A DNA stretch of 64,000 nt, from assembly GCA_035578155.1 (NCBI GenBank), contig JAPWDM010000014.1, positions 14,487,501 to 14,551,500 on the forward strand, in the 5' to 3' direction. Numbering within the stretch: the first letter of the stretch is position 1; every line of letters begins with the position of its first letter. This DNA is from Brachynemurus nebulosus. Its lineage: Eukaryota > Arthropoda > Insecta > Neuroptera > Myrmeleontidae. Made by a program: the position numbers and the translations under genes. Under the pieces are notes generated by a model that was not told the DNA's origin, did no database searches, and saw only the letters and a list, made by a program, of their open reading frames with translations. Of the stretch, positions 1-11,474 are shown one piece after another.

Positions 1-227
1 TACCTTTAAAATAAAAAAATTAAAAAAAGGATCCATCGGATAGTTTTTGAGTTATCGTGATCACCAGTTCCAAAAATGTGGCTCCGAGATGTTATAAAAT
101 TTATATTAAGAAACGTATTTTCAAAATTTCGTATTTAATACTCATTACCGCGTGAATTACGTTTTTTGGTTTTTTTTCTTTTTTATAGAAAGCTCGGTTC
201 GATTAATGTGCAATAATCTTTTTTTTT

Positions 228-446
228 TAAATTATTTTCAGCAAAGTGACTTTGAGAACATATTCTACACATAATTTGCTATCAATTTCTACAAAAAAAT
301 CGATTTTTTGATCGAATCTCAAATAAACTTCCCTTTAAATTACTTTCAGCAAAATCACTTTGAGAACATATTCTACACATAACTGGTTATCAATTTCTGC
401 AAAAAAAAATATCGATTTTTTTAAAGACGCTCAAGTAAACCTCCCC
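228..446. repeat. Two-copy tandem repeat, about 109 bp unit
   Basis: Two adjacent units, about 228-335 and 336-446, share the block 'cactttgagaacatattc' and a following 'tatcaatttct' before an A-rich run and 'atcgatttttt'. The units differ by scattered substitutions and short indels, so the duplication is old. The open frame across the second unit has no recognisable protein features and is treated as chance. Confidence 0.75.
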
Positions 447-480
447 TTAAATTCAAGGGGTGAAACATATTTTAAAAAAA

Positions 481-531
481 TATTTTTTACCCTTAACCTG
501 TCGAACAGCCCCTCCAGTTCGTCCGATCCTG
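481..531 (-). mobile_element. hAT-like terminal fragment
   Basis: Read on the minus strand from 531, the sequence starts CAGGATCGGACG and continues into 'ctggaggggctgttc'. A second, diverged copy of the same end starts on the plus strand at 11384 (CAGGGTCGGATC, then 'ggaggggctgttc'). A CAG start is typical of hAT ends. The partner end would lie at or beyond the window start, so no target duplication can be tested. Confidence 0.4.
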
Positions 532-1146
532 GAATTAAGTATATCAATCGAAAGCCCTTTAAAAATAAATTGTTGTGTCTAATAAAGTTTTTTTCCCTAT
601 CTCCTATAGTTTTCGAGATAATCAGGAAAAATCTAAAAAGGATATAATCAGATATGGGGGATCTCCCCCAGATAGAAACTTACATCAGTAGCTATATCGT
701 CATTTAGGTAACATTATAAATCCCTTATATGTACTGTACAACTTTCGTTGACCAAAACCAAGCAGTTGTGGAAATATAATAGAAAATTGTGAGAAAATAT
801 GTTTTCAGGGTGTTTTATTACCATATATATAGTATTAAAATCCAAGGAGTATTCTCTCACATTACCAATTTAAAATTTTTCAAAACTATCATTTAAACAA
901 GAACTGCATTTAAAGTTTTTGATGAAAAATCGATAAGAAATCTATATAAAATATTCTTTTTAGAAATTTGCAAAAATATATGTTGTAGAAGAATATTCAA
1001 ATATTTTACGAAAAAATTTTCGTTATTGTGTAGTAGTTTTCCAAACTATTTCCTCAAATGCATCTCAATGACTTATATAACATATATAATGTCACCAAAA
1101 TTGATCAAGGCGTTTAAAAGATACAAATTGTTTTCAAAAATTTGAA

Positions 1147-1274
1147 TAGTTTTAGCGAATTTCCAAAACTGGAAATTCAGCTTTTACGCCAGGTGTCATG
1201 GTGCGACCTAAGCCCGAGACCATATCAGAAATATGTTTTGAGGTCCCTAGAATACGAAAATGATATTCACTAAA

Positions 1275-1372
<98 letters not shown>

Positions 1373-1655
1373 CCGCGCGATAACTCTCGAACGAAACGTT
1401 TAATGCTTATGAAATTTTGTGTGCGAATTCGATTTTCCAAATCGTTGGATGAGTTCGTTACCCAGACACGTCGGATGCCCAGAAGTAGGTTTTCCGGGCG
1501 TTTTTTTGTCAACAAAATGAGTTTTTTGCCAGAATTAAGCAATTTTTCAAATTTTTTTTTACACTAAGCCATTGTAAAAGGTAAAACTCATAAAAAATGT
1601 TTTTATACCGTTGCTCTAAATTACTTACTTTTCGAGAAAAACTAGGAAATATGTC
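1147..1655 (+). mobile_element. Helentron-like short element (HINE type), 3' end lost
   Basis: It starts 'tttagcgaatttcc', continues through a conserved 5' half ('cccgagacc', 'gaggtccctag', 'attcactaaaattta'), then a pure (TA)n tract of about 90 bp (1277-1367), then the conserved 3' half ('gataactctcgaacgaaa', 'cagacacgtcggatgcc'). It stops near 'cgagaaaaacta', before the usual terminal 'gcaggatgctgcgacagggg'. At least nine relatives lie in this window. The family layout (5' end repeated inverted near the 3' end, central microsatellite, small 3' hairpin) is that described for Helentron-associated interspersed elements. Frames rich in Tyr-Ile come from the TA tract and are not genes. Confidence 0.7.
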
Positions 1656-3495
1656 GTTCTCCATTTCACTCGCACTCGCATTCTTTTTTTTTCTGTCTCA
1701 TTTTTTGCGAGCTAAATTCGAAAAAAGCCGCTTTATAAGTAGCGTGTCATGATTTTTTTAATCCAATTTAACGATTCGGCTATATTCTATTTCTCTGTCA
1801 GTTAAATGTTTTTATAATGTATCTCTGTTCCATTTTTTTTTACAAAAAAAATCCCGACGATATCTGTTATGTGATATGATCAGAATTTAGATTATATTTA
1901 CACCTTCCTAAAATTAATAAGAGTTTGCTTCAATCGTATAAAAATTACGTTAAATCATATTCAAACAATAATATTTTTACGTAATTTTTTATCCAATTGA
2001 CAATACAGTTATGATTAGAATTGTATAATCAGAGCATTCTAATATTAAATAATTTTGCACATTCAATTTTTTTTTTTAACAAAGAAAAATTTTTTTAAAT
2101 TTTGACACATTCTTTTATGAAATTTCGATTAAGAAATATTAAAAAATTTTAAAGTGAATCATTTAAAAAGAGTTAAAAATAAATTAAAAAGGAAACATTT
2201 CTCTATTTTAACATATTTGTAAAGAAAATTTTACAGTTTACTTACAGTTTTTTGAAAAAATGTAACAACATTTTTACATACAATAAAGATTATATTTGAA
2301 CGGTAGGAAATCCACAAATTTTTTTTTATTTCTTTAATTAATTATTAAATTTGGTTTTAGAAGAAAATCTTCGTCTAATTCGCTCCAAGCCGAAAGTATA
2401 GCCACTAATAAGGACATTCCACTGTTAAAATAAATGGAAAATATATTGAAATTTATTTAATGAAAGCCATTCATACACATTTTTAAAATATCCTTTTGAA
2501 TTATATAACAAATAAAATCTGTGTAAAAAAATCTAATTGACGTGTTTTTTCTCAATTTGCTAATATTAAGTAAGGCTCGTTAATTAGGGAGTGATTGTGT
2601 TAAAATTTTAATATAAAATATGGTAATTTTAACCCTCTTTAAAAGAACATTTCGATTTTAACAATAAAAAAATTTTAAAAAGTGTTTTCGTTTTTCCCGG
2701 ATTACCAAAAACTGTTCATAGGCATATCTGTGACTAAAGTTGCCTCCCTTTCTTAAGAAAATAAAGTATTTTTAAAATTTTGTGCAAAAGAATAAAACAC
2801 AATTAACGAAAAAAAAGTACGCGTTTCCATATTTTTAAGATTTTGTAGTACAAGAAAATCCTTATAAATTCATCATATCTGTTATTGCATTTACTAGCTT
2901 TTACGCAATTTAATAAACAAAAGTCTGAAAATGGACGTAGAATCTCACTGTTATTAATTATTATGTCTTAGTCTTTTGAAAAATTATTTTTTGAACTAAA
3001 ATAAGAATAGGAGGAATATAAACTTAGGGGTAAACGACAGGAGTATATAAACTTTATTTTAGATTCTACGTTTATTTTTACAGAAAATCATCAAGTACCT
3101 ATTATTTCTTTTTTGAATGTATAAATACAAAAAGTTCGAAATTATTTTATATTAGAATTTCAATTTTGGTCGACCCTACGGGTTGTCCCCATTTACTCTT
3201 TTCTCGTCTCTTTTGACCCCAATTTTTCATAGAGAAGAAATTATACGATTTTTGTTAATTTTTCAAAAACCACCGATATTTTTAAATTTTTTTGGATACT
3301 GCTGATAAAGTGACCATCTTCGCGTAAATTTTTAATATATTAAAGATTAGGTACTCATAAAATAAATACAAAAAAATACGGTGTGAAGTCGGAATGCGTA
3401 CCTATTCATCCTTGTCTACGGTAGCACATTTTTTATTGACATAAATATTAGAAACGCAGGAAAAGAGACCAGGAATCAACATAGAAGTGGATTAT
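1656..3495. other. No gene or clear repeat seen
   Basis: AT-rich DNA with homopolymer A and T runs and stops in all frames. I see no terminal inverted repeats, splice-bounded coding exon or RNA-gene signature. Confidence 0.5.
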
Positions 3496-3499
3496 GGTA

Positions 3500-3665
3500 C
3501 GATATATTTTCTGAAAAAAGTGCTTAGGACCAAAGTTATAGAGTTCAAAGTGATGCACTTGATGATCTTGAAGCACTTGACTCTCGTGATGCACTTGACT
3601 TTGAAGTTGACCTTGAGGTCAATTTCCAAAGTCATTTGAAAATCATTTAATATTTTTCAAAAGGA
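3500..3665 (+). repeat. Inverted-repeat partner A of a dispersed repeat
   Basis: Contains 'tttctgaaaaaagtgctta', 'gatgcacttgat' and 'tcatttgaaaatcattta'. The reverse complement of about 4115-4240 carries the same blocks in the same order, with many substitutions. The pair is therefore either the two arms of an old element or two opposite copies of one repeat. An internal 'gatgcacttga' is itself repeated nearby. Confidence 0.55.
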
Positions 3666-4114
3666 GTAGTTTACTTTTCATCCCTAAATGGTTCAAAGTA
3701 TATTCGAACGAATTTCACATGCAAGATAGAAAATAAGTGATCAAGAAGTAATTTTGAAAAATACTTGCTCAATCGCAATCGGAAAAATAATAGTTAATCA
3801 TATGTTGAATTGAATTCCTAATATGATAACTATAGAGTAGCAATAAAAATTTTAAAAAATTTTGAAAATTTCTAATATAACATAAAGTTAATGTTTAACT
3901 TACAATTGGAGTGATATTAAATCTTTTCTTAACTTCTAAAATTACTTACAAAAATGTTTTCTTCTAATTTTTTCTATAAATTTGCGCCTATTTTTTCATT
4001 TCGTCAGGTTTTTATTTTTTTTATTTTAGAAAAATAACGCAACAAATCAATTTTGAAGATAGATTGAGTCAATACATGAAATTACTGCTTATAGGTACAG
4101 GATATGGTCAAAGT

Positions 4115-4300
4115 TCGGCAATGGCTAATCATTTTCAACTGACCTTGAAAATCGATTTCAGGGTCACTATCAAGTGCATCGCTTTAAATTCTACAAATTT
4201 GGTACTCAGCCCTTTTTTCAAAAAATATGCCGTTTCAAAAATATTTAGCTATAACTGTTTTCATCTACAGAGGTTGAATGGTGTTTTCTACCCCTAAAAA
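4115..4300 (-). repeat. Inverted-repeat partner B of a dispersed repeat
   Basis: Minus-strand reading gives 'tttttgaaaaaagggctga', 'gatgcacttgatagtgacc' and 'cagttgaaaatgatta', matching the blocks at 3500-3665. The small open frame on the plus strand here lies in this repeat and has no recognisable domain. Confidence 0.5.
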
Positions 4301-4589
4301 GCGTATTTAGCCGAAATAAAAAAACACGTATTTAATATTTTTCGCTGTTTAATAAGTATGTTAAGTTTCATTCAAATTGGCAAGTATTAGTTGGGTAGTG
4401 TTATTTGTCAGAATGTTTTGCCGATCTAGTTTTTTCAATATTTCTTTGCTCGTTTTCAGAATTTGTATTTTAATTTCTACGGACAAATAACTCATTCTTT
4501 TCTTCGATTTTAGTAACTTTTATTTGCTGATGTTGACCATTAATTGATCGAAACATATCAAATATTTTTCAATGATTTTTTTAGCGAAT

Positions 4590-5033
4590 GTCGAAAATTT
4601 TGAAAATTTTTTCACCGTTAGTAAGTTAAAGTATTTGAATTCATTAAGTAATTAAATGATGTCCACAAGAACCTTACGAACTACCATAAGTTATATGAGA
4701 TCCCTAGGACCCGTTTTTTACTGTTAGGATAAACTTTTTACTAAAATTATTTTAGATGAATAAAGGTTATGTTGTATGATTTCCGCCAGGGTTTACTGTT
4801 CCCATTATTGTAAAAAATAAACTAACCGACCGATTTTGAAAATTTTTTCACTGTTAGAGAACTAAATTATTTTAGATGGATACAACTATGCTGCACAAAG
4901 TCCGTTCGGGTTCTTGGGTTCCAAAAATATCAAAACTAATTACCCAGCCGATTTTAAAAAATCTTTTACTCTTAGAAAGCTAAACTATTTTAAATAGGTA
5001 CAGTTCTTAGATGAGATCCGCCAGTCCCCAAAA
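4590..5033. repeat. Decayed tandem array, monomer about 115-125 bp
   Basis: Three to four imperfect units recur: 'ccgattttgaaaattttttc', 'actgttagagaactaaa', 'ttattttagatggatac', 'gatccgccag'. Unit starts are near 4595, 4832 and 4948. The module around 'accgattttg...actgttag' recurs alone at about 7535-7560, so it is a dispersed insect repeat locally expanded in tandem. Confidence 0.55.
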
Positions 5034-5035
5034 TT

Positions 5036-5081
5036 TGGAAATTCGCTATGTTATGCAGATGCTGCGACAGGGGTATTTTCT
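5036..5081 (+). mobile_element. Solo 3' end of a Helentron-like element
   Basis: Contains 'ggaaattcgctatgttatgc' followed by 'agatgctgcgacaggggtat', the terminal block of the family also seen at 27441-28128 and 32165-32207. Only the last 46 bp are present and they abut the tandem array. Confidence 0.6.
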
Positions 5082-5614
5082 TTTTTACTTAAACGATTTA
5101 TAATTAAGGATTTAACCTTAGTAAATTCGCTACATTCATTCATAGCAATCTAATAAAAATAAATAGGAAATGATGCACGCGGGGAAAAATTTCTCGTTTC
5201 TTATTCGACTACGGCCTTTTTATGTATATTTGGAAGACTAACAATAAGATAAAATTGTTCAAGCGAAGACGCGTCATGAAACCGCGCCTATATCTAAACA
5301 TATACACTAGCCATTACGCTAAAATACGAAAATACATTTACAAATCAGAAAATTTTCTATTTACCTATCTGAGTAGAAAATCCCACGTGAAAATGTGATT
5401 CATTTTCAAAACAAACAAAATTAACGTATGACAAGATGAACTTTGATACCACACCGCCACAATACAGCTCATTAGAAAATAGAAATATGTATGTATTTAA
5501 TATATGTACGTATGTTATATTCGCACACCGCAGATCATCCAATACTTATCCAAAAATTTGTTTTGATTCATCAGATTATTCCAGATATTAGTTGCAGGCG
5601 TATAAATATTATTA

Positions 5615-5780
5615 AGGACTCTCCACATTCTCGCCGAGGTTGGACGAGTCGAGAATGTAGAGGGTCATTTCGTTGTGCCTCGCGGTTGGTGTTTTAATGC
5701 TATTCATATGCCTCAGCCAACCTCAGCGAGGAACTCCGCGAGGAACCTCGTCCAACCTCGGCGAAAATGTGGAGGGCCCT
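5615..5780. mobile_element. 166-bp MITE, Harbinger-type (copy 1)
   Basis: Terminal inverted repeats AGGACTCTCCACATTCTCGC (left) and AGGGCCCTCCACATTTTCGC (right, reverse complement) run about 35 bp. TTA precedes the left end (5612-5614) and follows the right end (5781-5783), the 3-bp target duplication of PIF/Harbinger elements. A copy of identical length at 13583-13748 differs at about four positions, implying recent spread. There is no coding capacity. It is notably GC-rich for this window. Confidence 0.8.
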
Positions 5781-5819
5781 TTAAACTTTATAAAAATAAA
5801 TAATCATTCATATTTATAT

Positions 5820-6560
5820 TGGGTGTATGATGCTAATTTTCTATAGATACTTTCTAAATTTAAACGCTGACATATTATTAACATTTTGTTTCTGGAATAT
5901 GTTAAATTTGTGTAGTGATTTTACAAATATGTTTTAGTTCAACTAATCATCCTCAAAAATACATGAACACAAAATATATTTTTATTTCTTTTAAGATTCG
6001 GTAAGTTAAACTTGAAGAAAATTGGATCTTATGAAGCGAATTTCAAATTATTGGAAAATAATGTAGATACTTTCAATCATACGAGATACTCAACACTTGG
6101 AATTCCTTCATGATTGACCAATTTTCTTGCAACTATTATTTATTTTATGTAAAGTTTTATCCCACACAAAAGACATTGAATAATTTTACATAACTTATTA
6201 CTATCACTTTCTTAAAAATTATTTGTTTTAAGTGTTAACAAATTCAATTACCAAAAGAATAAAATTTCATTTACAATTAATGAAATATTTTCATAAAAAA
6301 ATTAAGATTTTTAATATTTATTTTGTACACTTGTTTTTTCCCAGACCTACCACCAGCGTTTTCCAAAATTTTATCAAAATTAGAAGGACCAAAAATCAGA
6401 AGTATTAATGACTTATATAATACAGGCAGTTCTAAAATTACGTCGTTTCGAGTTACATCAAACCATAGTTCCACACTGTTTCTTAATCTTACGTCATTTG
6501 TTTCAAATTACGTCATCAGGTGTGATGTTACAAGTTATGTCATCATTCAGTTTTCTGTTT
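5820..6560. other. No gene or clear repeat seen
   Basis: AT-rich DNA. Opposing short frames around 6277-6629 overlap each other and show no conserved protein features. Confidence 0.45.
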
Positions 6561-6573
6561 TTACTTGGTCCTA

Positions 6574-6789
6574 CACGGAGAGAAAATTCCTATAAAAATT
6601 ACTGTGCTCATACTACAATCGACGCGTAACAGGCGAACATATCCAATTTTTGTACGGTAAAATTATAAAAATTATAGTTATATTATTGTAATTTTTATAA
6701 TTTTACCGTACAAAAATTGGATATGTTCGCCTGTTACACGTCGATTGTAGTATGAGCACAGTAATTTTTATAGGAGTTTTCTCTCCGTG
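6574..6789. mobile_element. 216-bp fold-back MITE, TA target
   Basis: Almost the whole element is one hairpin: arms of about 100 bp from CACGGAGAGAAAA inward differ at about two positions and surround a very short AT loop. The dinucleotide TA flanks both ends (6572-6573 and 6790-6791), as expected for Tc1/mariner-type insertion. Arm landmarks are 'gtgctcatactacaatcgac' and 'aacaggcgaacatatcc'. The transcript would be a near-perfect long hairpin RNA. Confidence 0.85.
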
Positions 6790-6979
6790 TATACACTTTA
6801 TACATGTCTATAGACCAAGTTATGTGATCGTGAAAAAATTCGACGTCGGAGTTTTAGCCGATATACACTCAAAAGTTGTGGGCGGGGCTTAGCCGCTCTT
6901 GAATTTCGAAAATGCCCCGAAAATGGACAGATATAGATAAAATTTCAGATAACGTTATCTATATAAGCACAACACTGCA

Positions 6980-7905
6980 TGCAACCCAAAAACATAACTC
7001 TCCTTCTGGAGGAATCTAATACATATTATAGTAAACAAATTTTTATTTTAGTAAAAATAGACATATTTTTTATATATTTGCACAAAAAAAATGCAATAAT
7101 TTCAATTCTTATAAATAAAATTGTATCTGATAATAATTATCATATAAAACGTGATAATTATGTAAATTCGAACTATTAATTATGTAGATAATATTAAAAT
7201 TCCTTTCCTTCTTATTACCGTCAGTATAATATAATCCTTTATTCATTAATGTGAAATCTGATCTGTCTATTGTCCACACTAGCCTACAGTAAATTATTAG
7301 TTTTATAATTATATCTGTTTTCCTTTGTCTCTTACATTTATTCCTTATCTACTTAAAGACTTCAATATGTAAGAAAAATATATCAATGAGTTTAGGTACC
7401 CCAATCTGTTTATCGTATTATTAATTAGATAAAGATTTTTTATATGAAATATAAGGGCCAAACTTAAAATAATCTCCAATAAAGGCAAAGTGTGAGTTTC
7501 TTTATAAAGTATAAAATTAACTACACTGAACCGATTTTGGAAATTCTCCCACTGTTAGATACACTATTTGATACGCAAATGAAGTAGATTAAAAATAATC
7601 AATTTGGATATTTTTTTAACGAAAGATTTCTGTATTAAAACAGAAACATCAAAAATATTTTTCAATTTATTTCGTCAAAATATCTGTGTAAGGACTTTTG
7701 AGAACACGTAATTTGTAGATGTCTAGGATAACAGAAATGTAATTACCGTGAGGTTAGTATCCCTGCGATCGCAAATAGCCAAAAGTCAGTCAAATGACAT
7801 ATGGAAACAAAAAAAGTTTTAAACAGACAAATTAACGACAAACCTGTAAAAACAAATAATAATATAAAAAATATATCAGAACATAGACGAATCAAATAAA
7901 TGAAA
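6980..7905. other. No gene seen; one dispersed motif
   Basis: AT-rich DNA. At about 7530-7562 the text 'ctgaaccgattttgg...cactgttag' matches the monomer of the array at 4590-5033. I see nothing else. Confidence 0.45.
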
Positions 7906-7911
7906 AATCAA

Positions 7912-7955
7912 AGTTTGACTAGTTCCGAATGCTTAAGCAAACATCATCAGAAAAC
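7912..7955 (-). ncRNA. Hammerhead-like motif, decayed (copy 1)
   Basis: The minus strand reads CTGATGA, one extra T, a stem-loop containing TGC-TTAA-GCA, then GGAA, the palindrome CTAG, TC, and AAA that can pair with the TTT just before CTGATGA. This follows the hammerhead order (CUGANGA, stem II, GAAA, stem III, UH, stem I), but with an extra base before stem II and GGAA in place of GAAA. Penelope-like retroelements are known to carry minimal hammerheads with palindromic stem III. Activity is doubtful. Confidence 0.3.
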
Positions 7956-7959
7956 GAAC

Positions 7960-10165
7960 ACCAAACAAAAATGTCAATCGAGGAAATTGACAAACATCAG
8001 AAAGTTATGTTATTAAATTTCAAAAGGTAAACCTGAATAGTTCAAAGAATTAAAAGACAATTTAACAACTAATATAACTATGCTTAAAATTTTGTAGGGT
8101 ATGAAATTATATTATCAATTATACTAACAATAAGTATTGGACTTGCTTATGTTTTGTTTCCGTTATTATACACGTTCAATTGCCCCGTTTGAAAAAGGAT
8201 GCAGACTATTAAATTTCAAACATATCATATATTTAAGCACGTGATATTAATTTAACTATATTTGAAAATTAATTTCAAGTCAAATAATATTCTTTTGACA
8301 AAAAAAATACATCATAAAATATTTTGTGATTTTTTTTACCTAGAGTTGTAATTTATTGATTAGCCACAAGTTACTACTTATTAAGTTACAATTAAGCAAT
8401 ATTTTCTATAAACAGCTTACCTTTATTAGCAAAAAATTTATTAATATTCAGTATACTTCATGTGATTAATTACTTTTTATTTTTCAAATTTGTATTTTAA
8501 TCATTTCCAGAAAAAAGTCTACATTCTTAAAGTTAAGGAAAGTCAATGGAACTAATTTGAATAGGTGATTCATAAGGCGATTTGTGGCTTTTACAGATGT
8601 TTTTTTCTAAAAATGATTTTTCGTTTCTTCTTTTACTTTTTCTGTTCTCTGTTGCAAGTTTGGTCTTCAGATGTTTTTTTGTTGTTTCACATTTCCGTTT
8701 TCGTATATCATTTTTAGTGATGTACGTATTTTCTTTTTTGCAACCAACAAGTTGCTATATTTGACATTGTTTGATTTGATTGGTTTTGATCCAAACTAAA
8801 AGGTTTTTAGTTTCTTTTGTTTATGAAAAAATTTTTTCAATTATTTCATTTTTTATTTTTATTTTATTGATTTTTATATTCTTGTCTTGATAATAGTGTT
8901 TGAAGATTGGTTAAAAAATTCTGTTTGGTTTTTTGCTGGTCTTAATATTGAGGTTTATCCCCAAATAAAGTCAAATAATGAAATTACAAGTTTTATTCTT
9001 GAAGTTTTTCTAGTGGGTAGTAATTTTTGATTTTATGAATATTATTTTTATTGAAAATATAATTCAAGTAACCGGTTGGGTCGTACGAAAACAGGGATGG
9101 CTTCTATGTATATTATTTTTTTTAAACCACAGTTGACAGGCATAATTACTTATTACATCAGAAACAATAAACTACTGAATAAAAAATAACTTTCTTCTTA
9201 TTGTTGGTAATTATGAAGCTGAAGAAAGTAGTAAGTGCATTTAGCAAAATAACGGACAACAGTTGAAATATTTAAATTTTTAATATAGAGAAAAATACAA
9301 ATTTTTCCTTTTTCTTACTTCAGTACCTAAGAAAGTACGAAGACACGTAGTTGTATTCAAATATATTAATTTCGATAAAATGGTGACGTCTTAAAAAAAA
9401 TTGAAAACTTTAGAAAAATTAACCTTATCAAAAAAATTTAAATAAGACTCTACGATCTGTTAATTAAAATTTAAACCACTTTTTTAAAAATTGTTTGAGT
9501 AAAACTACTAGCTAACTTTAAAAATGCAGTTTCGAGAAAAATGGTTTTAAAGTTTTGAATATTTATATTTAAAGCCTTATACCTACGACATGCCTAGAAT
9601 GTATTTACTGTTAATTTGCAATGTTATTATCATTATTCCCAATTATTTATGGCAGCTTTTAGTTGAACAGCTTAATGTGTTCTCTATAGACTTCAACGCA
9701 GAAATCTTAACAAGATTATTTTGGGAATATACAAAACCTTTTGTACTTTATTTCTAAGACAGTATGTAAAGTGTATTTTCGGGATATAAAAAAATGCAGA
9801 GGTGTTGCCTGCTGAGTCAATACTAGTTTATTAGACATGTGATTTTTTTGAAATTAGTAAACAGTAAACAGTTTTCTGATCGATTTTCGATTGATTGATA
9901 ATCAATTTAAAAGACTTAATAGAATAAGCGACAGCACATGTATCAGAAATTATCATAATCTGAAGGTAAGCTTGCCTAGCTACTTATTTAAGACACGTGC
10001 TTTGAGATAAAAGTTTACGTAATCATTATATGTTTTTTGTTTTTTTGTTTTTTTTAATTTTTCATGTTTGAATCTTAATGCTATACATATATAATAATTA
10101 ATTTTTATCAAGTTTAAGCTCTACTGAACATGTTACACCTTTAGACTTAGATTCCACTAACATTC
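7960..10165. other. No gene seen
   Basis: AT-rich DNA with long T-rich stretches (8580-8900). The short frame at 8582-8764 is a T-rich chance frame of hydrophobic codons. No inverted-repeat ends were found. Confidence 0.45.
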
Positions 10166-10171
10166 GTCTAA

Positions 10172-10627
10172 AGCCGCTGCTACACGATGCTACGAACACC
10201 TTCCAACATTCGACGTTGGATGGTTCATAGCATCGTGTAGCCGTTGTTCGAACCTACGAGTGTCCAATGTCGAGCGTCAAACGTTCGCATTTGGTCGTGT
10301 CCCGTTCGATGTCGGTATTCTTGCACCGAGTCAAAGGGATGCTTCGAACGTTTGAAAGTCAATGTTGGTTGCGTTGGTTGGTTCGACTCAGCAGCTGCAC
10401 GACTCGTTCATGTGAAGAGAGACAACATCAGTGTATAACATTAGAGATAACATCAGACAGATAACAGCGTCGTCCACTGAGTACCAACACATCATCATTC
10501 GTATTGGATCAAACATTCGATTCACCGTGTAGCAGATACATTCGTCGCATCAACTATCGAACTTAATTGCCTCAAACGTTCGATCGAACGTTGGAAGGAA
10601 CGTTCGTAGCATCGTGTAGAACCCGCT
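10172..10627. mobile_element. 456-bp Harbinger-type MITE
   Basis: Ends read AGCCGCTGCTACACGATGCT on the left and AGCGGGTTCTACACGATGCT on the right (reverse complement), both continuing 'acgaac'. TAA flanks each side (10169-10171 and 10628-10630), giving the 3-bp duplication of PIF/Harbinger elements. The interior is rich in 'cgttcg' and 'ccaacgttcg' motifs in both orientations and is much less AT-rich than its surroundings. Frames inside it are chance. A palindromic element follows directly. Confidence 0.85.
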
Positions 10628-10639
10628 TAAGCAAAGATT

Positions 10640-10860
10640 GTAAATAATACACAAATATTTTTACTTCGCAAAAATACTACTTTTATTTTGAAACTGTGAC
10701 AATATTGTTTCAAACAGAAAATGCCTATGAAAATGAACTGACGGTTCGAAACAATATTGTCACAGTGTCAAAATAAAAGTGGTATTTTTGCGAAGTAAAA
10801 ATATTTGTTTATTATTTACAAATATGGAATACCATAAAGTAACGCTCAAATCTATTAATA
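10640..10860 (+). mobile_element. Palindromic element with one-sided tail and 13-bp TSD (copy X)
   Basis: A 13-bp direct repeat TTAAGCAAAGATT flanks it (10627-10639 and 10861-10873). Inside are two arms of about 72 bp in inverted orientation (three mismatches) around a loop of about 34 bp, followed only on the right by a tail of about 40 bp containing 'ggaataccataaagtaacgc' and 'aaatctatta'. Copy Y at 12952-13114 shares the tail and part of the arms. A variable target duplication with an asymmetric tail suggests target-primed retroposition; the palindrome could come from snap-back cDNA synthesis (inference). Its left duplication includes the last base of the MITE at 10172-10627, so it appears younger than that MITE. 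Confidence 0.65.
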
Positions 10861-11383
10861 TTAAGCAAAGATTCTCTATTAGTGTTTTTCGGAACAATGG
10901 GATTGTGAGAAAGTTACCACTATCCAAGGCAGTGCCTCCAAAGTGGTTATTATGGACCACTGAGGGTCCGTGAAGACTGTTCAAAGGCGGTCAGGAGTTC
11001 ACATAAGTTTTAATAAAAAGTAAAATTAAATATCAAAATCATAATTGAGGCTTTTCTATTCAGTATCGTACATTACAGCATTTCCCGAACTGTATTCCGT
11101 GGAACACTGGTGTTTCGCTACCAGTCACTAACAAGGAAAGGTTCTGAATTGTCAGTTCGTAATTTTGATGAAACTTGGTGTGTGCGTAGTACAAGTAAAA
11201 ATAACAAACCCGTATTTTTTTTGTCTGCAACCTTAGCCATTAGAGGGGTGAAGTCACCCCTCAAAGTTAGGGTAAAATTTAAATTTTGCTTAACTACTTG
11301 AAAACTATGACAGACAGAGAAAAATTTTAAATTGGAACAACACTGTATTTTAGAAAACTTTCTACTGATGTGTATAAAGCCAG

Positions 11384-11470
11384 GGTCGGATCTATTGGAG
11401 GGGCTGTTCAGGTAAAGTTGGGAATAAATTTTAAAATAGGATGGATATGCTTTGGTACATTAAAATTTGA
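11384..11470 (+). mobile_element. hAT-like terminal fragment
   Basis: Starts CAGGGTCGGATCTATTGG, then 'aggggctgttc', matching the minus-strand end at 481-531. No partner end was found downstream, so the element is truncated or too decayed. The preceding 11150-11300 holds the insect motif 'gatgaaacttggtgtgtg' and 'gaggggtgaagtcacccctc', an inverted repeat. Confidence 0.35.
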
Positions 11471-11474
11471 ATAG

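Noticed and set aside
1270..1567. Frames encoding long Tyr-Ile repeats, here and at 17.2-17.6, 27.6-28.0, 31.5-31.8 and 32.4-32.7 kb
   Set aside because: They are translations of (TA)n and (CA)n tracts inside Helentron-like elements; frames and stops differ between copies.
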